NCBI GenBank assembly: GCA_011391185.1
Contig: JAABRB010000040.1
Coordinates: 1-15,812 of the forward strand
Origin: Betaproteobacteria bacterium
GTDB lineage: Bacteria > Pseudomonadota > Gammaproteobacteria > Burkholderiales > SG8-39
Reading direction: 5' to 3'
Length of the DNA stretch: 15,812 nucleotides
This document shows, piece by piece, positions 1 through 7,009 of the stretch (positions are counted from its first letter, which is position 1; each line of letters opens with the position of its first letter). The notes below the pieces were generated by a model. That model had not been told where the DNA came from and searched no databases. It saw only the letters and a list, made by a program, of their open reading frames with translations. Made by a program: the position numbers and the translations under genes.

Positions 1-907
1 CGGCCGGCGTGCGCGCCCGGACCTCGCGCACGATCCGGTCGGCGAACGAGATCTTCGCGTGCGCGCCGGCGCCGATCCCGAGGTAGTCGCCGAAGCGCCA
101 GTAATTGAGGTTGTGCCGGCACTCCCGGTCCGGCCGCGCGTAAGCGGAGGTCTCATAGCGTCCGTAGCCGGCATCGCCGAGCAGTTGTCCGACGCTCTCA
201 TGAATGTCCGCCTGGGTCTCCTCGTCGGGGAGCGGCGGCGGGTGTCGATGGAAGAGCGTGTTCGGCTCGAGCGTCAGATGATAGCAGGACAGGTGCGGTG
301 CGCCGACGGCCACGGCCGACGCAACGTCGGCGTTGGCCTCATCGAGCGTCTGCTCCGGCAGCGCGTACATGAGATCGAGATTGAAGTTCGTGAAGTGCAT
401 CTGCGCGATCTCGACGGCGCGGTGCGCCTCGCGCGCGTCGTGGATGCGCCCGAGGAGCGCCAGATGCTTCGGGTTGAAGCTCTGGATGCCGATCGAGAGC
501 CGATTGACGCCCGCCGCGGCGAAGTCGCGGAACTTGTCGGCCTCGAACGTACCGGGATTGGCCTCGAGCGTGATTTCGGCGCCGGGCTCCAGATTCACCC
601 GGGCGCGGATGCCCGCGAGCAGCGCGTCGATGGCGTGCGCCGAGAACAGGCTCGGCGTGCCGCCCCCGAGAAAGACGGCGTGCGTCCTGCGGCCCCAGAC
701 CGATGGGAGCGCGGTCTCGAGGTCGGCGAGCAGCGCCGCGACGTACGCCTCCTGCGGCACTGCGGCGCGCGCCTCGTGCGAATTGAAGTCGCAATACGGG
801 CACTTGCGCACGCACCAGGGCAGGTGCACGTACAGCGCGAGCGGCGGCAGGCTCGTAAGCCGGACGCCGCGCGCGGCGGAGGGGGCATGGACGACCTGGA
901 CGGGCAT
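1..907 (-). CDS. hemW: HemW-like radical SAM heme chaperone / coproporphyrinogen dehydrogenase-like protein (3' end cut by window edge)
   Basis: About 302 residues are visible; the C-terminus lies beyond base 1, and family members are usually near 380-400 residues. The protein starts MPVQVVHAPS and reaches YVHLPWCVRKCPYCDFNS, whose CX3CX2C cysteines (about C32, C36, C39) bind the radical-SAM [4Fe-4S] cluster. GGGTPS follows near residue 81 (SAM-binding glycines), and the HemW-type segment GIGAGAHAK lies near the window edge. HemW proteins resemble oxygen-independent coproporphyrinogen oxidase HemN, but the WCVRKCPYCDFNS form and the rdgB/rph neighbourhood point to HemW, a heme-binding chaperone thought to deliver heme to membrane respiratory enzymes. 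The ATG at 907 was chosen because the family N-terminus follows it closely; no convincing ribosome-binding site is seen, and an in-frame GTG lies slightly upstream. The gene is separated from rdgB by an opposite-strand gene, so it probably has its own promoter. Confidence 0.9.
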   Translation of the reverse strand, partial: MPVQVVHAPSAARGVRLTSLPPLALYVHLPWCVRKCPYCDFNSHEARAAVPQEAYVAALLADLETALPSVWGRRTHAVFLGGGTPSLFSAHAIDALLAGIRARVNLEPGAEITLEANPGTFEADKFRDFAAAGVNRLSIGIQSFNPKHLALLGRIHDAREAHRAVEIAQMHFTNFNLDLMYALPEQTLDEANADVASAVAVGAPHLSCYHLTLEPNTLFHRHPPPLPDEETQADIHESVGQLLGDAGYGRYETSAYARPDRECRHNLNYWRFGDYLGIGAGAHAKISFADRIVREVRARTPA

Positions 908-1022
908 GGGTGCGGGGTTCACGTGCCCGCAGATGATACCCGCGCCCGCATCGACGTTCGGGGCGACCGAAGGAAACCATTGACCGCGGCGGGCACCGGC
1001 CGGTGAGGCCCGTCCTCCGCTC

Positions 1023-1044
1023 GCTGTCAGCTTGCTGTCAGCTT
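1023..1044. repeat. Perfect 11-bp tandem direct repeat upstream of the small membrane protein gene
   Basis: GCTGTCAGCTT occurs twice head to tail (1023-1033 and 1034-1044). The repeat lies in the 211-bp divergent gap between hemW (start 907) and the gene starting at 1119, about 75 bp before that start. An 11-bp period is close to one DNA helical turn, so a two-site operator is possible, but simple slippage would look the same. A TATGCT hexamer at 1063-1068 could be a -10 box; no good -35 box is visible at normal spacing. Confidence 0.5.
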
Positions 1045-1118
1045 TCTCCCGGAGGCGGAGGCTATGCTATTGGGTTGATGGATCCCACGCCGGGTATCCC
1101 CGCGAAAAGGAGCGAGCC

Positions 1119-1529
1119 ATGCAGGAGATTTCGGGTGTTGCGCTGATTACCGCCGCCGTCCTTCTGCTCCTTGCCTCGGGTCGCGCGTGCCGACGTGCCG
1201 GCGATTCCTGGCTCACGTCGGATACGTTCGTCTCGAGCGTCGTCGCCCCCGGACTCCTTCTTTCGCTCGCGATCGGTATCGGAACGCTGTACTTCGCCAG
1301 GGTGCACGGTGAAAGCGCCGTGGCTGCGGCCGCCGGGTTTGCGTTTGCCGCCGGCATTGCCGGCCTTGCCCTGGTGGAGTGGCAGCACTCCCGCCGACCG
1401 GGAAAACCGGCCGCGCACGGCGCGAACGTGCTCGAATTCGCCGGAAAGGAATCCGCCGAGTCCCCCGGTCCGACCACGCCGGATGCGCCGCGTCCACCCG
1501 TGACCCCCAGCGCGCGCAAAGCGGGCTAG
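1119..1529 (+). CDS. Small three-helix membrane protein of unknown function
   Basis: I do not recognise this family. The start ATG at 1119 is supported by AAGGAG at 1107-1112 with a 6-nt spacer, giving 136 residues; the open frame extends further upstream but has no better signal. Three hydrophobic stretches are visible: residues about 5-20 (GVALITAAVLLLLAS), about 40-59 (SVVAPGLLLSLAIGIGTLYF) and about 67-86 (AVAAAAGFAFAAGIAGLALV). They are joined by short charged segments. The last 45 or so residues are hydrophilic and rich in proline, alanine and serine, probably a disordered tail. It is therefore most likely an inner-membrane protein. The gene ends 12 bp before the end of the convergent rdgB. 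It has no partner on its own strand, so its role cannot be inferred from context. Confidence 0.6.
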   Translation: MQEISGVALITAAVLLLLASGRACRRAGDSWLTSDTFVSSVVAPGLLLSLAIGIGTLYFARVHGESAVAAAAGFAFAAGIAGLALVEWQHSRRPGKPAAHGANVLEFAGKESAESPGPTTPDAPRPPVTPSARKAG

Positions 1530-1532
1530 GAA

Positions 1533-1558
1533 AGCGCTGATCTATTCGGAGAATAGCG
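1533..1558. terminator. Possible bidirectional stem-loop between convergent genes
   Basis: Between the ends of the small membrane protein gene and rdgB, CTATT and AATAG form a 5-bp stem around CGGAG, with GCGC-rich flanks that could extend the pairing imperfectly. It has no strong T-run on either side and overlaps the rdgB stop codon, so it is a weak candidate, called mainly from its position between two convergent genes. Confidence 0.25.
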
Positions 1559-2159
1559 CGCGACTTCCTCGCGACGCTTCGCGCAGCAGCGCGATCAACC
1601 GCGTGAGCGCCTTTCCCCGGTGGCTCAGCGCATTCTTCCGGGTCGGCTCGAGCTCGGCCGCAGTCTTCGCCAGCGCGGGCACGAGGAAATAAGGATCGTA
1701 GCCGAAGCCGCCCACCCCGCGCGGGTTGTCGATCACCTCGCCATCCCATCGACCTTCCGCGATCAACGGCTCCGGGTCCTCGGCATGCCGCGCCAGCACC
1801 ACGACGCAATAGTAATGGGCGCGCCGGTCGGCCTGGGTCTTCAGCAATTCAACCAGCCGCTCGTTGTTCCGGGCATCGGATCTGGGCTCACCACCGAATC
1901 GGGCCGAATGCACGCCCGGCGCGCCCCCGAGTGCGGCCACGCAGATGCCGGAATCGTCGCCAAGCGCCGGCAGTCCGGTGTGACGGGCGGCGTTGCGCGC
2001 CTTGCCGAGCGCGTTCTCCACGAACGTGGCGTGGGGTTCCTCCGCATCCGGGACGTCGAAATCCGCCTGCGGCACGACCTCGATCCCGAGGGGCGCGAGC
2101 AACTCGCGAAACTCGCGGAGCTTGCCGAGGTTGGAGGATGCGAGAACGAGCCGTTTCAC
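1542..2159 (-). CDS. rdgB: RdgB/HAM1 family XTP/dITP (non-canonical purine NTP) pyrophosphatase
   Basis: Hydrolyses dITP, ITP and XTP to the monophosphate and pyrophosphate, keeping deaminated purines out of DNA and RNA in the cytoplasm. The 205 residues match the usual length. Family landmarks appear in order: LVLASSNLGKLREF at the N-terminus (phosphate-binding SSN..K), HATFVENALGKARNAA near residues 43-58, LGDDSGICV near 66-74 (metal-binding acidic pair), GGAPGVHSARF, then GGFGYDPYF near 150 and SHRGKAL near 179 (base-recognition loop). Start ATG at 2159 gives the standard MKRLVLAS start. Only 12 bp separate it from the rph stop upstream, so the two genes are almost surely cotranscribed, as is common in proteobacteria. 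Confidence 0.96.
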   Translation of the reverse strand: MKRLVLASSNLGKLREFRELLAPLGIEVVPQADFDVPDAEEPHATFVENALGKARNAARHTGLPALGDDSGICVAALGGAPGVHSARFGGEPRSDARNNERLVELLKTQADRRAHYYCVVVLARHAEDPEPLIAEGRWDGEVIDNPRGVGGFGYDPYFLVPALAKTAAELEPTRKNALSHRGKALTRLIALLREASRGSRALFSE

Positions 2160-2171
2160 CGGCCGAACGCG

Positions 2172-2942
2172 TTATTCCGCCCCGGGCGCACCCGTCGTGC
2201 CGAGCGCGGCCCGCTGACAGGCGATGAGGTTGCGAATGCCACCCGCGGCGAGCGCGATGAGCGCGTCCAGCTCCGGGCGCGAAAAGGCCTGTCCCTCCGC
2301 GGTCCCCTGGATCTCGACGAAACCGCCGCTGCCGGTCATGACGACATTCATGTCGGTGTCGCACGCCGCGTCCTCGGCATAGTCGAGGTCAAGAACCGGG
2401 ACGCCCGCGTAGACGCCCACCGACACGGCCGCCACGTAGTCGCGAATGGGCGTCTCGGCGAGCCGGCCGTCCGCGAGCAGCAGGGAGACGGCGTCATGCA
2501 GCGCGACGAAGCTTCCGGTGATGCTCGCAGTGCGCGTGCCGCCGTCCGCCTGGATGACGTCGCAATCGATCTGGATCGTCCGGGCGCCCAGCCTGGACAG
2601 GTCGGTGACGGCACGCAGCGACCGACCGATGAGCCGCTGGATCTCCTGCGTGCGGCCGGACTGCTTGCCGCGCGCCGCCTCGCGGTCGCTGCGGGTATGG
2701 GTGGATCTCGGCAGCATGCCGTACTCGGCGGTGAGCCAGCCCTGGCCGCGGTCCTTGAGAAACGGTGGAACCCGGTCCTCGATACTCGCGGTACAAAGTA
2801 CGCGCGTATCGCCGAACTCCACGAGCACGCTGCCCTCGGCGTGCCGGGTATACCCGCGCTGGATGCGAGCGGCGCGCAGCTCGTCGGCGCGTCGTCCGCT
2901 CGGCCGCCCGCCCAACGCCCGATCAGCTCCCGCGTCGGTCAT
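2172..2942 (-). CDS. rph: RNase PH (tRNA 3'-end processing phosphorolytic exoribonuclease)
   Basis: Trims the 3' ends of tRNA precursors using inorganic phosphate. The sequence follows the family throughout: [71 protein letters not shown] (phosphate and RNA binding arginines), [37 protein letters not shown] and VEIQGTAEG. Start ATG at 2942 gives 256 residues, slightly longer than the usual 238-246 because of an alanine/arginine/glycine-rich N-terminal lead-in. The frame is open further upstream, but that would overlap the phosphatase gene more. With this start the gene overlaps the 3' end of the PP2C gene by 20 bp, which suggests translational coupling. It appears intact at the C-terminus, unlike the truncated rph of some E. 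coli K-12 strains. Confidence 0.95.
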   Translation of the reverse strand: MTDAGADRALGGRPSGRRADELRAARIQRGYTRHAEGSVLVEFGDTRVLCTASIEDRVPPFLKDRGQGWLTAEYGMLPRSTHTRSDREAARGKQSGRTQEIQRLIGRSLRAVTDLSRLGARTIQIDCDVIQADGGTRTASITGSFVALHDAVSLLLADGRLAETPIRDYVAAVSVGVYAGVPVLDLDYAEDAACDTDMNVVMTGSGGFVEIQGTAEGQAFSRPELDALIALAAGGIRNLIACQRAALGTTGAPGAE

Positions 2943-3858
2943 TCCCGCTGTGCTTCCGGATCGCGTTCCGGATCTCGTCGATCGCGCCCTCGATCTCATC
3001 GTCGGTAAGGTAGCCCGGTGCCGCAGGCGGCTTGGTCTTGTGGAACTGCGCGACCGTGCTCTTGAATTCGTTCTCGTCCATCGTGACGGTGGAGATCCAG
3101 GTCGGCGCTTCGTCCCCGAGCTCGTCGGCCCAGGTCATCGCCAGCGCCGAGAGGTTGTCGCCCTCCCGCCCGGCGCGTGCCTCCGCCATGTCGAGCAGCT
3201 TCGGCACCGCGGTCAGCATGTCGGCGCGCAACAGTTCCTCGCAGATGATCTTCGAATTCAACGCACCCCACAGTCCGTCGGTGCAGATTAGAACGACGTC
3301 GCCATGCTTCAAGGCCACGCGCCGCGAAAGGTCGATCCGCGGGACGGTCATCTGGCCGAGACAGTTGAAGATCTTGTTGCGATCCGGATGCGCGGGGACC
3401 GCCTCTTCGCGGATGCGCCCGGCATCGACCAGAATCTGCACCCGCGAGTGATCCTTGGTCACGTGCTCGATGCGTCCCTCGCGAATGAAATAGAGGCGCG
3501 AGTCGCCGACGTGGGCCCAATGCGCGAGCCCGTCCTGCACAACGCATGCAACGCAGGTCGTCCGGGGCGTTTCGAGCAGGTTGCGCTGGTTCGCGTAGTC
3601 GATGATCGAGTGATGCGCGTTGGTGATCGCGTTCATGAGGAAGCGGAACGGATCCTCGAGCCGCGGTGTCGCCTCGCGCTGGTACGCTTCGCCGATGAAC
3701 TGGCTGGCGATCTGCGCGGCGACTTCTCCGTGCAGGTGTCCACCCATGCCGTCCGCCACGGTCATCATGAGCGAATCGCGGGTATACGCATAGGCCACGC
3801 GATCCTGGTTCATCTTGCGCGGCCCCTGCCGGCTGTCCTGGTAGATGGAGAATTTCAT
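2923..3858 (-). CDS. PP2C-family Ser/Thr protein phosphatase
   Basis: A soluble metal-dependent phosphatase of 311 residues. PP2C motifs are in order: MNQDR (residues 16-20), VADGMGG (34-40), HVGDSRLY (116-123), CTDGLWG (192-198) and REGDNLSAL (231-239); the aspartates in DGMGG, TDG and GDN are the usual Mg/Mn ligands. The catalytic domain ends near residue 245. About 65 extra residues follow, with an acidic stretch ([20 protein letters not shown]) likely to be a helix; this tail is not part of the common fold. No signal peptide or membrane segment is seen. The gene lies 16 bp downstream of the kinase gene on the same strand, so the simplest reading is that it reverses phosphorylation by that kinase. 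Its 3' end overlaps the rph start. Confidence 0.93.
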   Translation of the reverse strand: MKFSIYQDSRQGPRKMNQDRVAYAYTRDSLMMTVADGMGGHLHGEVAAQIASQFIGEAYQREATPRLEDPFRFLMNAITNAHHSIIDYANQRNLLETPRTTCVACVVQDGLAHWAHVGDSRLYFIREGRIEHVTKDHSRVQILVDAGRIREEAVPAHPDRNKIFNCLGQMTVPRIDLSRRVALKHGDVVLICTDGLWGALNSKIICEELLRADMLTAVPKLLDMAEARAGREGDNLSALAMTWADELGDEAPTWISTVTMDENEFKSTVAQFHKTKPPAAPGYLTDDEIEGAIDEIRNAIRKHSGNDRRGS

Positions 3859-3874
3859 CGGGTCAGATCCGGAA

Positions 3875-4831
3875 TCAGGCGGCCGATTTGCGCGCGAGCT
3901 TCAGGAGCGTGCCGCGCAGCGAAGAGACGAAGGTCTTCCGGCGCGGCGTCTCGGGGTCGCGCTCGCGCAGCAACACTTTCTGGAGGGCGAGCACGCTTTG
4001 CGGCCGCTTCATGTGATCGAGCTGCAGGCACCAGTCGATGGTCTCGAGCAGCTGGTCCGAGTACCGCCGTCCGAACAACTTGGTGGCGGAGACGTAGCGG
4101 TCCTTGTCCATCCGCTGGTCCGCCGCCTGCGGCGCGGCGCCCGCGATGCAGGCAAAGATGCTCGCGCCCACGGAGTACACGTCGGTCCAGGGTCCGAGCA
4201 GCTCCCGGTTCTTGTAGTGCTCGGGCGAGGCGAATCCCGGGGTGTACATCGGGTTCAGCTTGAAACCCTCGGCGGTGAGCGTCTGGCGCGCCGCGCCGAA
4301 GTCGATGAGGACCGGCGTGCCGTCGTTCCTCACGTAGATGTTGGCCGGTTTGATGTCCAGATGCAGGAGCTTGTTCAGATGCACCTCGCGCAGGCCGTTC
4401 AGGAGCATCGTGAAGACGCGTCGGATGAAATTTTCCTTGATCGCGCCGCGCCGCGCCAGGATGTGCTCCTGCAGGGTGCGCCCCCGCTCGTAGCGCATCA
4501 CCAGATAGACGGTCTCGTTGGCGCGGAAGAAATTGAGCACTCGCACCAGATTCGGATGCGAGAGCTTGGCGAGCGCCCGGCCCTCCTCGAAGAAGCATTT
4601 CATGCCGTAGCGGAACGTCGGCAGATTGTCCTCGGAGATCGAGGGCAGCACGTCGCCTTCGCGCCGCAGTGCGAGTGAGCTCGGGAGGTACTCCTTGATT
4701 GCCACCGGCTGGGCATTCTCGTCCTCCGCGAGATAGACGAGCGAGAATCCGCCTGCAGAAAGCACCTTGGTGACGCGATAATTCTGGAGCTGATACCCGT
4801 CGGGCAGCGGAATGTTGGCTTGGCTGGGCAT
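3875..4831 (-). CDS. Hanks-type Ser/Thr protein kinase, soluble
   Basis: 318 residues forming essentially one kinase domain, without a visible transmembrane or sensor domain. Motifs: SAGGFSLVY (residues 25-33, glycine loop lacking the usual first glycine), VAIKEY with K46 as the ATP lysine, EEGRALAKLSHPNLV (82-96, helix C glutamate), LLHLDIKPANIYV (155-167, catalytic D159 but leucine instead of the usual arginine in HRD), LIDFGAAR (175-182, Mg-binding D177), GFASPEHY (199-206, SPE in place of APE) and DVYSVG (217-222). The missing HRD arginine suggests control that does not depend on activation-loop phosphorylation; this is inference. The ATG at 4831 is the only good start, because an in-frame stop lies four codons upstream; no clear ribosome-binding site precedes it. 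It is the first gene of the run kinase-phosphatase-rph-rdgB. Confidence 0.92.
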   Translation of the reverse strand: MPSQANIPLPDGYQLQNYRVTKVLSAGGFSLVYLAEDENAQPVAIKEYLPSSLALRREGDVLPSISEDNLPTFRYGMKCFFEEGRALAKLSHPNLVRVLNFFRANETVYLVMRYERGRTLQEHILARRGAIKENFIRRVFTMLLNGLREVHLNKLLHLDIKPANIYVRNDGTPVLIDFGAARQTLTAEGFKLNPMYTPGFASPEHYKNRELLGPWTDVYSVGASIFACIAGAAPQAADQRMDKDRYVSATKLFGRRYSDQLLETIDWCLQLDHMKRPQSVLALQKVLLRERDPETPRRKTFVSSLRGTLLKLARKSAA

Positions 4832-5016
4832 AGGCTGCGGCTAGCGGGCCCCGGGCGCGCGGCCGCGATCGGCCGGGCACCGGCCGTGAGGCGATCCCGC
4901 GTCGGACCGCCAGAACTTCCATTGGGTGACTCGTGCGGCTGGCATGGGCAATCGGCGCGCGACTCGGCTGGAAATGATCGGGAGGCTGGCTTTTTTCGGG
5001 GCCCTGTTCCGCGGGC

Positions 5017-5022
5017 TAGAAT
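5017..5022 (+). promoter_or_regulatory. Candidate -10 box for the yicC operon
   Basis: TAGAAT at 5017-5022 lies about 90 bp before yicC in the 276-bp gap between the divergent kinase and yicC genes. The -35 region at about 4994-4999 is a poor match, so this rests on one hexamer and its position. The reverse complement (ATTCTA/TATTCT) could also serve the kinase operon. Apart from this the gap (4832-5107) shows no gene and no clear terminator. Confidence 0.3.
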
Positions 5023-5107
5023 ACCGGCATACGCGGCGGATTGTCTGGGTTTGACCCGCCAAAGTAAAGCGAAACGACCCCTCCAGCGACAACGCTTCCA
5101 CACACCC

Positions 5108-5974
5108 ATGATTCGAAGCATGACTGGCTACGCGGCAGTGAGCCGGGAGTTTCCCCACGGGCTGCTGCAGATCGAGCTGAAGACCGTAAACGGACGTTAT
5201 CTCGACATGCAGTTCAGGCTGGCCGAGGAATTCCGCTGGGCCGAGCCGCAGTTGCGCGACCTCGCGTCCGGGGCCCTCTCGCGCGGCAAGCTCGATTGCC
5301 GCGTTTCATTCACCAGCGCCCCGCTGGCGCGCTCCGGCGCGGCGCTCGATGCCGGGCTGCTCGACCATCTTGCGCGCCTTTCGGTGGAGGTGCGAAATGC
5401 CATCCCGGATGCCCAGCCGCTGCGTGTGTCCGAAGTGCTGCACTGGCCGGGCATGCTGGGCGAATCCGCAGGCGCGGCGGACGATCTGCGGCAGCCGCTG
5501 CTGGCGGTCATGCGCGATTCGCTCGCGGAACTCGCGCAGAGCCGGGCCCGCGAGGGCGAGAAGCTCGCCGGGATGATCCAGGAGCGCGTCGCGGCCATCC
5601 GTGCGCGGCTCACCGAGGTTGCGCCGCTCGTTCCGCAGGCGATCGCAGCCTACGAGGAGAAACTCGTCACCAGGCTGCGCGAGGTTCTTGCGTCCGCGGA
5701 CGAAGAGCGCATTCGCCAGGAAATCGCGGTATTCGGCGTGCGCATCGACGTGGCGGAGGAGCTTTCGCGACTCGCCGCCCATCTCGACGAAGTGGAGCGT
5801 GCCATCGACGGGGATGGCGCGGTCGGCAAGCGGCTCGATTTCCTCATGCAGGAACTCAACCGGGAGGCGAATACCCTGGGGTCGAAATCGGTGTCCCGCG
5901 AGCTGTCCGCGGCGGCGCTCGACTTCAAGCTGCTGATCGAGCAGATGCGCGAGCAGGTGCAAAACATCGAGTGA
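5108..5974 (+). CDS. yicC: YicC/YloC-family endoribonuclease
   Basis: 288 residues beginning MIRSMTGYAAVSRE, the characteristic YicC N-terminus, followed by ELKTVNGRYLDMQFRL (residues about 20-35). It ends with the family C-terminal block KRLDFLMQELNREANTLGSK and a helical LLIEQMREQVQNIE. The middle (about residues 140-250) is rich in charged helices such as IQERVAAIRARLTEV and YEEKLVTRLREVL. E. coli YicC and relatives are RNA endonucleases linked to small-RNA turnover. The ATG at 5108 is fixed by the conserved MTGYA start, although no clear ribosome-binding site precedes it; an open frame extends far upstream without matching the family. Its position directly before gmk and rpoZ is widely conserved. 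Confidence 0.94.
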   Translation: MIRSMTGYAAVSREFPHGLLQIELKTVNGRYLDMQFRLAEEFRWAEPQLRDLASGALSRGKLDCRVSFTSAPLARSGAALDAGLLDHLARLSVEVRNAIPDAQPLRVSEVLHWPGMLGESAGAADDLRQPLLAVMRDSLAELAQSRAREGEKLAGMIQERVAAIRARLTEVAPLVPQAIAAYEEKLVTRLREVLASADEERIRQEIAVFGVRIDVAEELSRLAAHLDEVERAIDGDGAVGKRLDFLMQELNREANTLGSKSVSRELSAAALDFKLLIEQMREQVQNIE

Positions 5975-6054
5975 ACGGCGCGCGTCGCATGGCGACCGCG
6001 GAATGGTGAATAGTTAACGGCGCCGTGCGATAGTCCGGTTCAACATTTGCGGTC

Positions 6055-6089
6055 TTCCACCTCCACCATCCACGTTTCACGGTCCACGC
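6055..6089 (+). repeat. Degenerate heptamer tandem repeat just before gmk
   Basis: The pentamer T(C/T)CAC recurs five times, starting at 6056, 6062, 6069, 6076 and 6083, so the period is 7 bp after a first step of 6. The motif reads roughly (N)TCCACN. Upstream at about 5999-6019 the sequence GGAATGGTGAATAGTTAAC carries the complementary GTGAATR-type motif, so the two arms may pair imperfectly. The last copy ends 4 bp before the gmk start codon, where a ribosome-binding site would be expected. Confidence 0.55.
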
Positions 6090-6091
6090 GC

Positions 6092-6700
6092 ATGCAAGGG
6101 TTACTCTTTATCGTCTCTGCGCCGTCCGGAGCGGGCAAATCGACGCTCGTCAATGCGACGGTCGCGGAGGACTCGCGACTCGTCCTCTCGATCTCCTACA
6201 CGACGCGCGCGCCGCGACCGGGCGAGCAGAACGGGCGGGAATATCATTTCGTCGACCGGTCGACCTTCGGACGGATGCTCGAAGCCGGCGACTTTCTCGA
6301 AAGCGCGGAGGTACACGGCAATCTGTATGCGACGTCGCAGAAACAGATTGCCGTCGCACTCGAAAGCGGCCGCGACGTCGTGCTCGAGATCGACTGGCAG
6401 GGCGCCGAGCAGGTGCGGCGCGCCTTCCCCGAGGCGGTGGGGGTCTTCATCCTGCCGCCGTCGATGGCGGAATTGCGCCGACGCCTCGTCAGCCGCGGCC
6501 AGGATCCCGAAGCCGCCATTCAGCAACGGCTGGCAGCGGCCGCGGCGGAGATCAGCCACGCGGCGGAGTTTGATTATGCTATTATTAACAATAACTTCGA
6601 TGAAGCAAAGCGGGATTTCTCGGCGGTCGTGCGCGCTGCGCGGCTGCGCCTCTCCCGGCAGTGCGTGCTTCACCCTGAAATCTTCGAGTTGAAAGAATAG
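6092..6700 (+). CDS. gmk: Guanylate kinase
   Basis: Phosphorylates GMP to GDP with ATP, feeding the GTP pool and so the substrate for (p)ppGpp. The protein has 202 residues, typical for the family. The P-loop [10 protein letters not shown] is at residues 9-18; [21 protein letters not shown] (about 34-54) forms the GMP-binding part; [15 protein letters not shown] follows near 69-83; [12 protein letters not shown] is near 101-112; and [13 protein letters not shown] is near 121-133. The ATG at 6092 gives a normal N-terminus ([13 protein letters not shown]). A TTG at 6047 would add 15 serine/threonine-rich residues encoded by the heptamer repeats and is less likely. No Shine-Dalgarno sequence is seen before 6092. 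The rpoZ start follows 8 bp after the stop. Confidence 0.96.
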   Translation: MQGLLFIVSAPSGAGKSTLVNATVAEDSRLVLSISYTTRAPRPGEQNGREYHFVDRSTFGRMLEAGDFLESAEVHGNLYATSQKQIAVALESGRDVVLEIDWQGAEQVRRAFPEAVGVFILPPSMAELRRRLVSRGQDPEAAIQQRLAAAAAEISHAAEFDYAIINNNFDEAKRDFSAVVRAARLRLSRQCVLHPEIFELKE

Positions 6701-6708
6701 GATCCGCC

Positions 6709-6918
6709 ATGGCCCGCATCACCGTTGACGACTGCCTGAAGAGAATTCCCAACCGTTTCCAGCTGACGCTCGCCGCGACGTACCGCGCCCGCCAGCTCGC
6801 CCAGGGCGGCTCGCCGATGATCGAGACGTCGCGGGACAAGGTGACCGTTATTGCGCTGCGCGAGCTCGCCGCCGGCAAGATCGGGCTGGAGATGCTCAAT
6901 CGCGTCAATGTGAGTTGA
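6709..6918 (+). CDS. rpoZ: RNA polymerase omega subunit
   Basis: 69 residues starting [28 protein letters not shown], the conserved omega N-terminus, with the family IALREL motif near residues 47-52. Omega helps assemble the beta' subunit and in proteobacteria forms part of a ppGpp-binding site on RNA polymerase. The start ATG at 6709 is preceded by AGGA (6699-6702), which overlaps the gmk stop codon, so translation of the two genes is probably linked. It is somewhat shorter at the C-terminus than E. coli omega (91 residues), which is usual in beta-proteobacteria. Upstream of spoT in the same direction. Confidence 0.95.
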   Translation: MARITVDDCLKRIPNRFQLTLAATYRARQLAQGGSPMIETSRDKVTVIALRELAAGKIGLEMLNRVNVS

Positions 6919-6922
6919 ACCC

Positions 6923-6992
6923 CGGCCCCGTCCGTGTGCGCATCCTGGTGACCCGGCGCGCGCCGGTCGCACCGGTGCGTGGATCGGGGCCG
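6923..6992 (+). other. Nested palindromes in the rpoZ-spoT gap
   Basis: CGGCCCCG (6923-6930) and CGGGGCCG (6985-6992) are perfect 8-bp inverted arms. Between them lie two self-complementary stretches: the 14-bp palindrome CCGGCGCGCGCCGG (6953-6966) and the 10-bp palindrome GCACCGGTGC (6969-6978). In RNA this could fold as a closing stem with inner hairpins. There is no T-run, so it does not look like a normal terminator, and it ends 17 bp before the spoT start. Confidence 0.5.
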
Positions 6993-7009
6993 CCTACGCG
7001 GAAGTTTCC

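Noticed and set aside
59..1006. Plus-strand open frame of 315 codons at the left edge
   Set aside because: Antisense to hemW, whose radical-SAM cysteine motif and conserved blocks are unambiguous; the plus-strand translation is arginine-rich and matches nothing known to me.
1620..3008. Plus-strand open frame of 462 codons
   Set aside because: Shadow of rdgB and rph, both of which match their families on the minus strand.
2923..4831. Type VI secretion kinase/phosphatase pair (PpkA/PppA)
   Set aside because: No T6SS gene is in the window, the kinase has no membrane segment or VWA domain, and the pair sits in a housekeeping neighbourhood.
6055..6089. CRISPR-like array
   Set aside because: The unit is only 7 bp with no spacers; it is a short tandem repeat.
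6047..6091. TTG start of gmk at 6047
   Set aside because: It would encode 15 residues from the heptamer repeat ahead of a normal guanylate kinase N-terminus; the ATG at 6092 gives the expected length.
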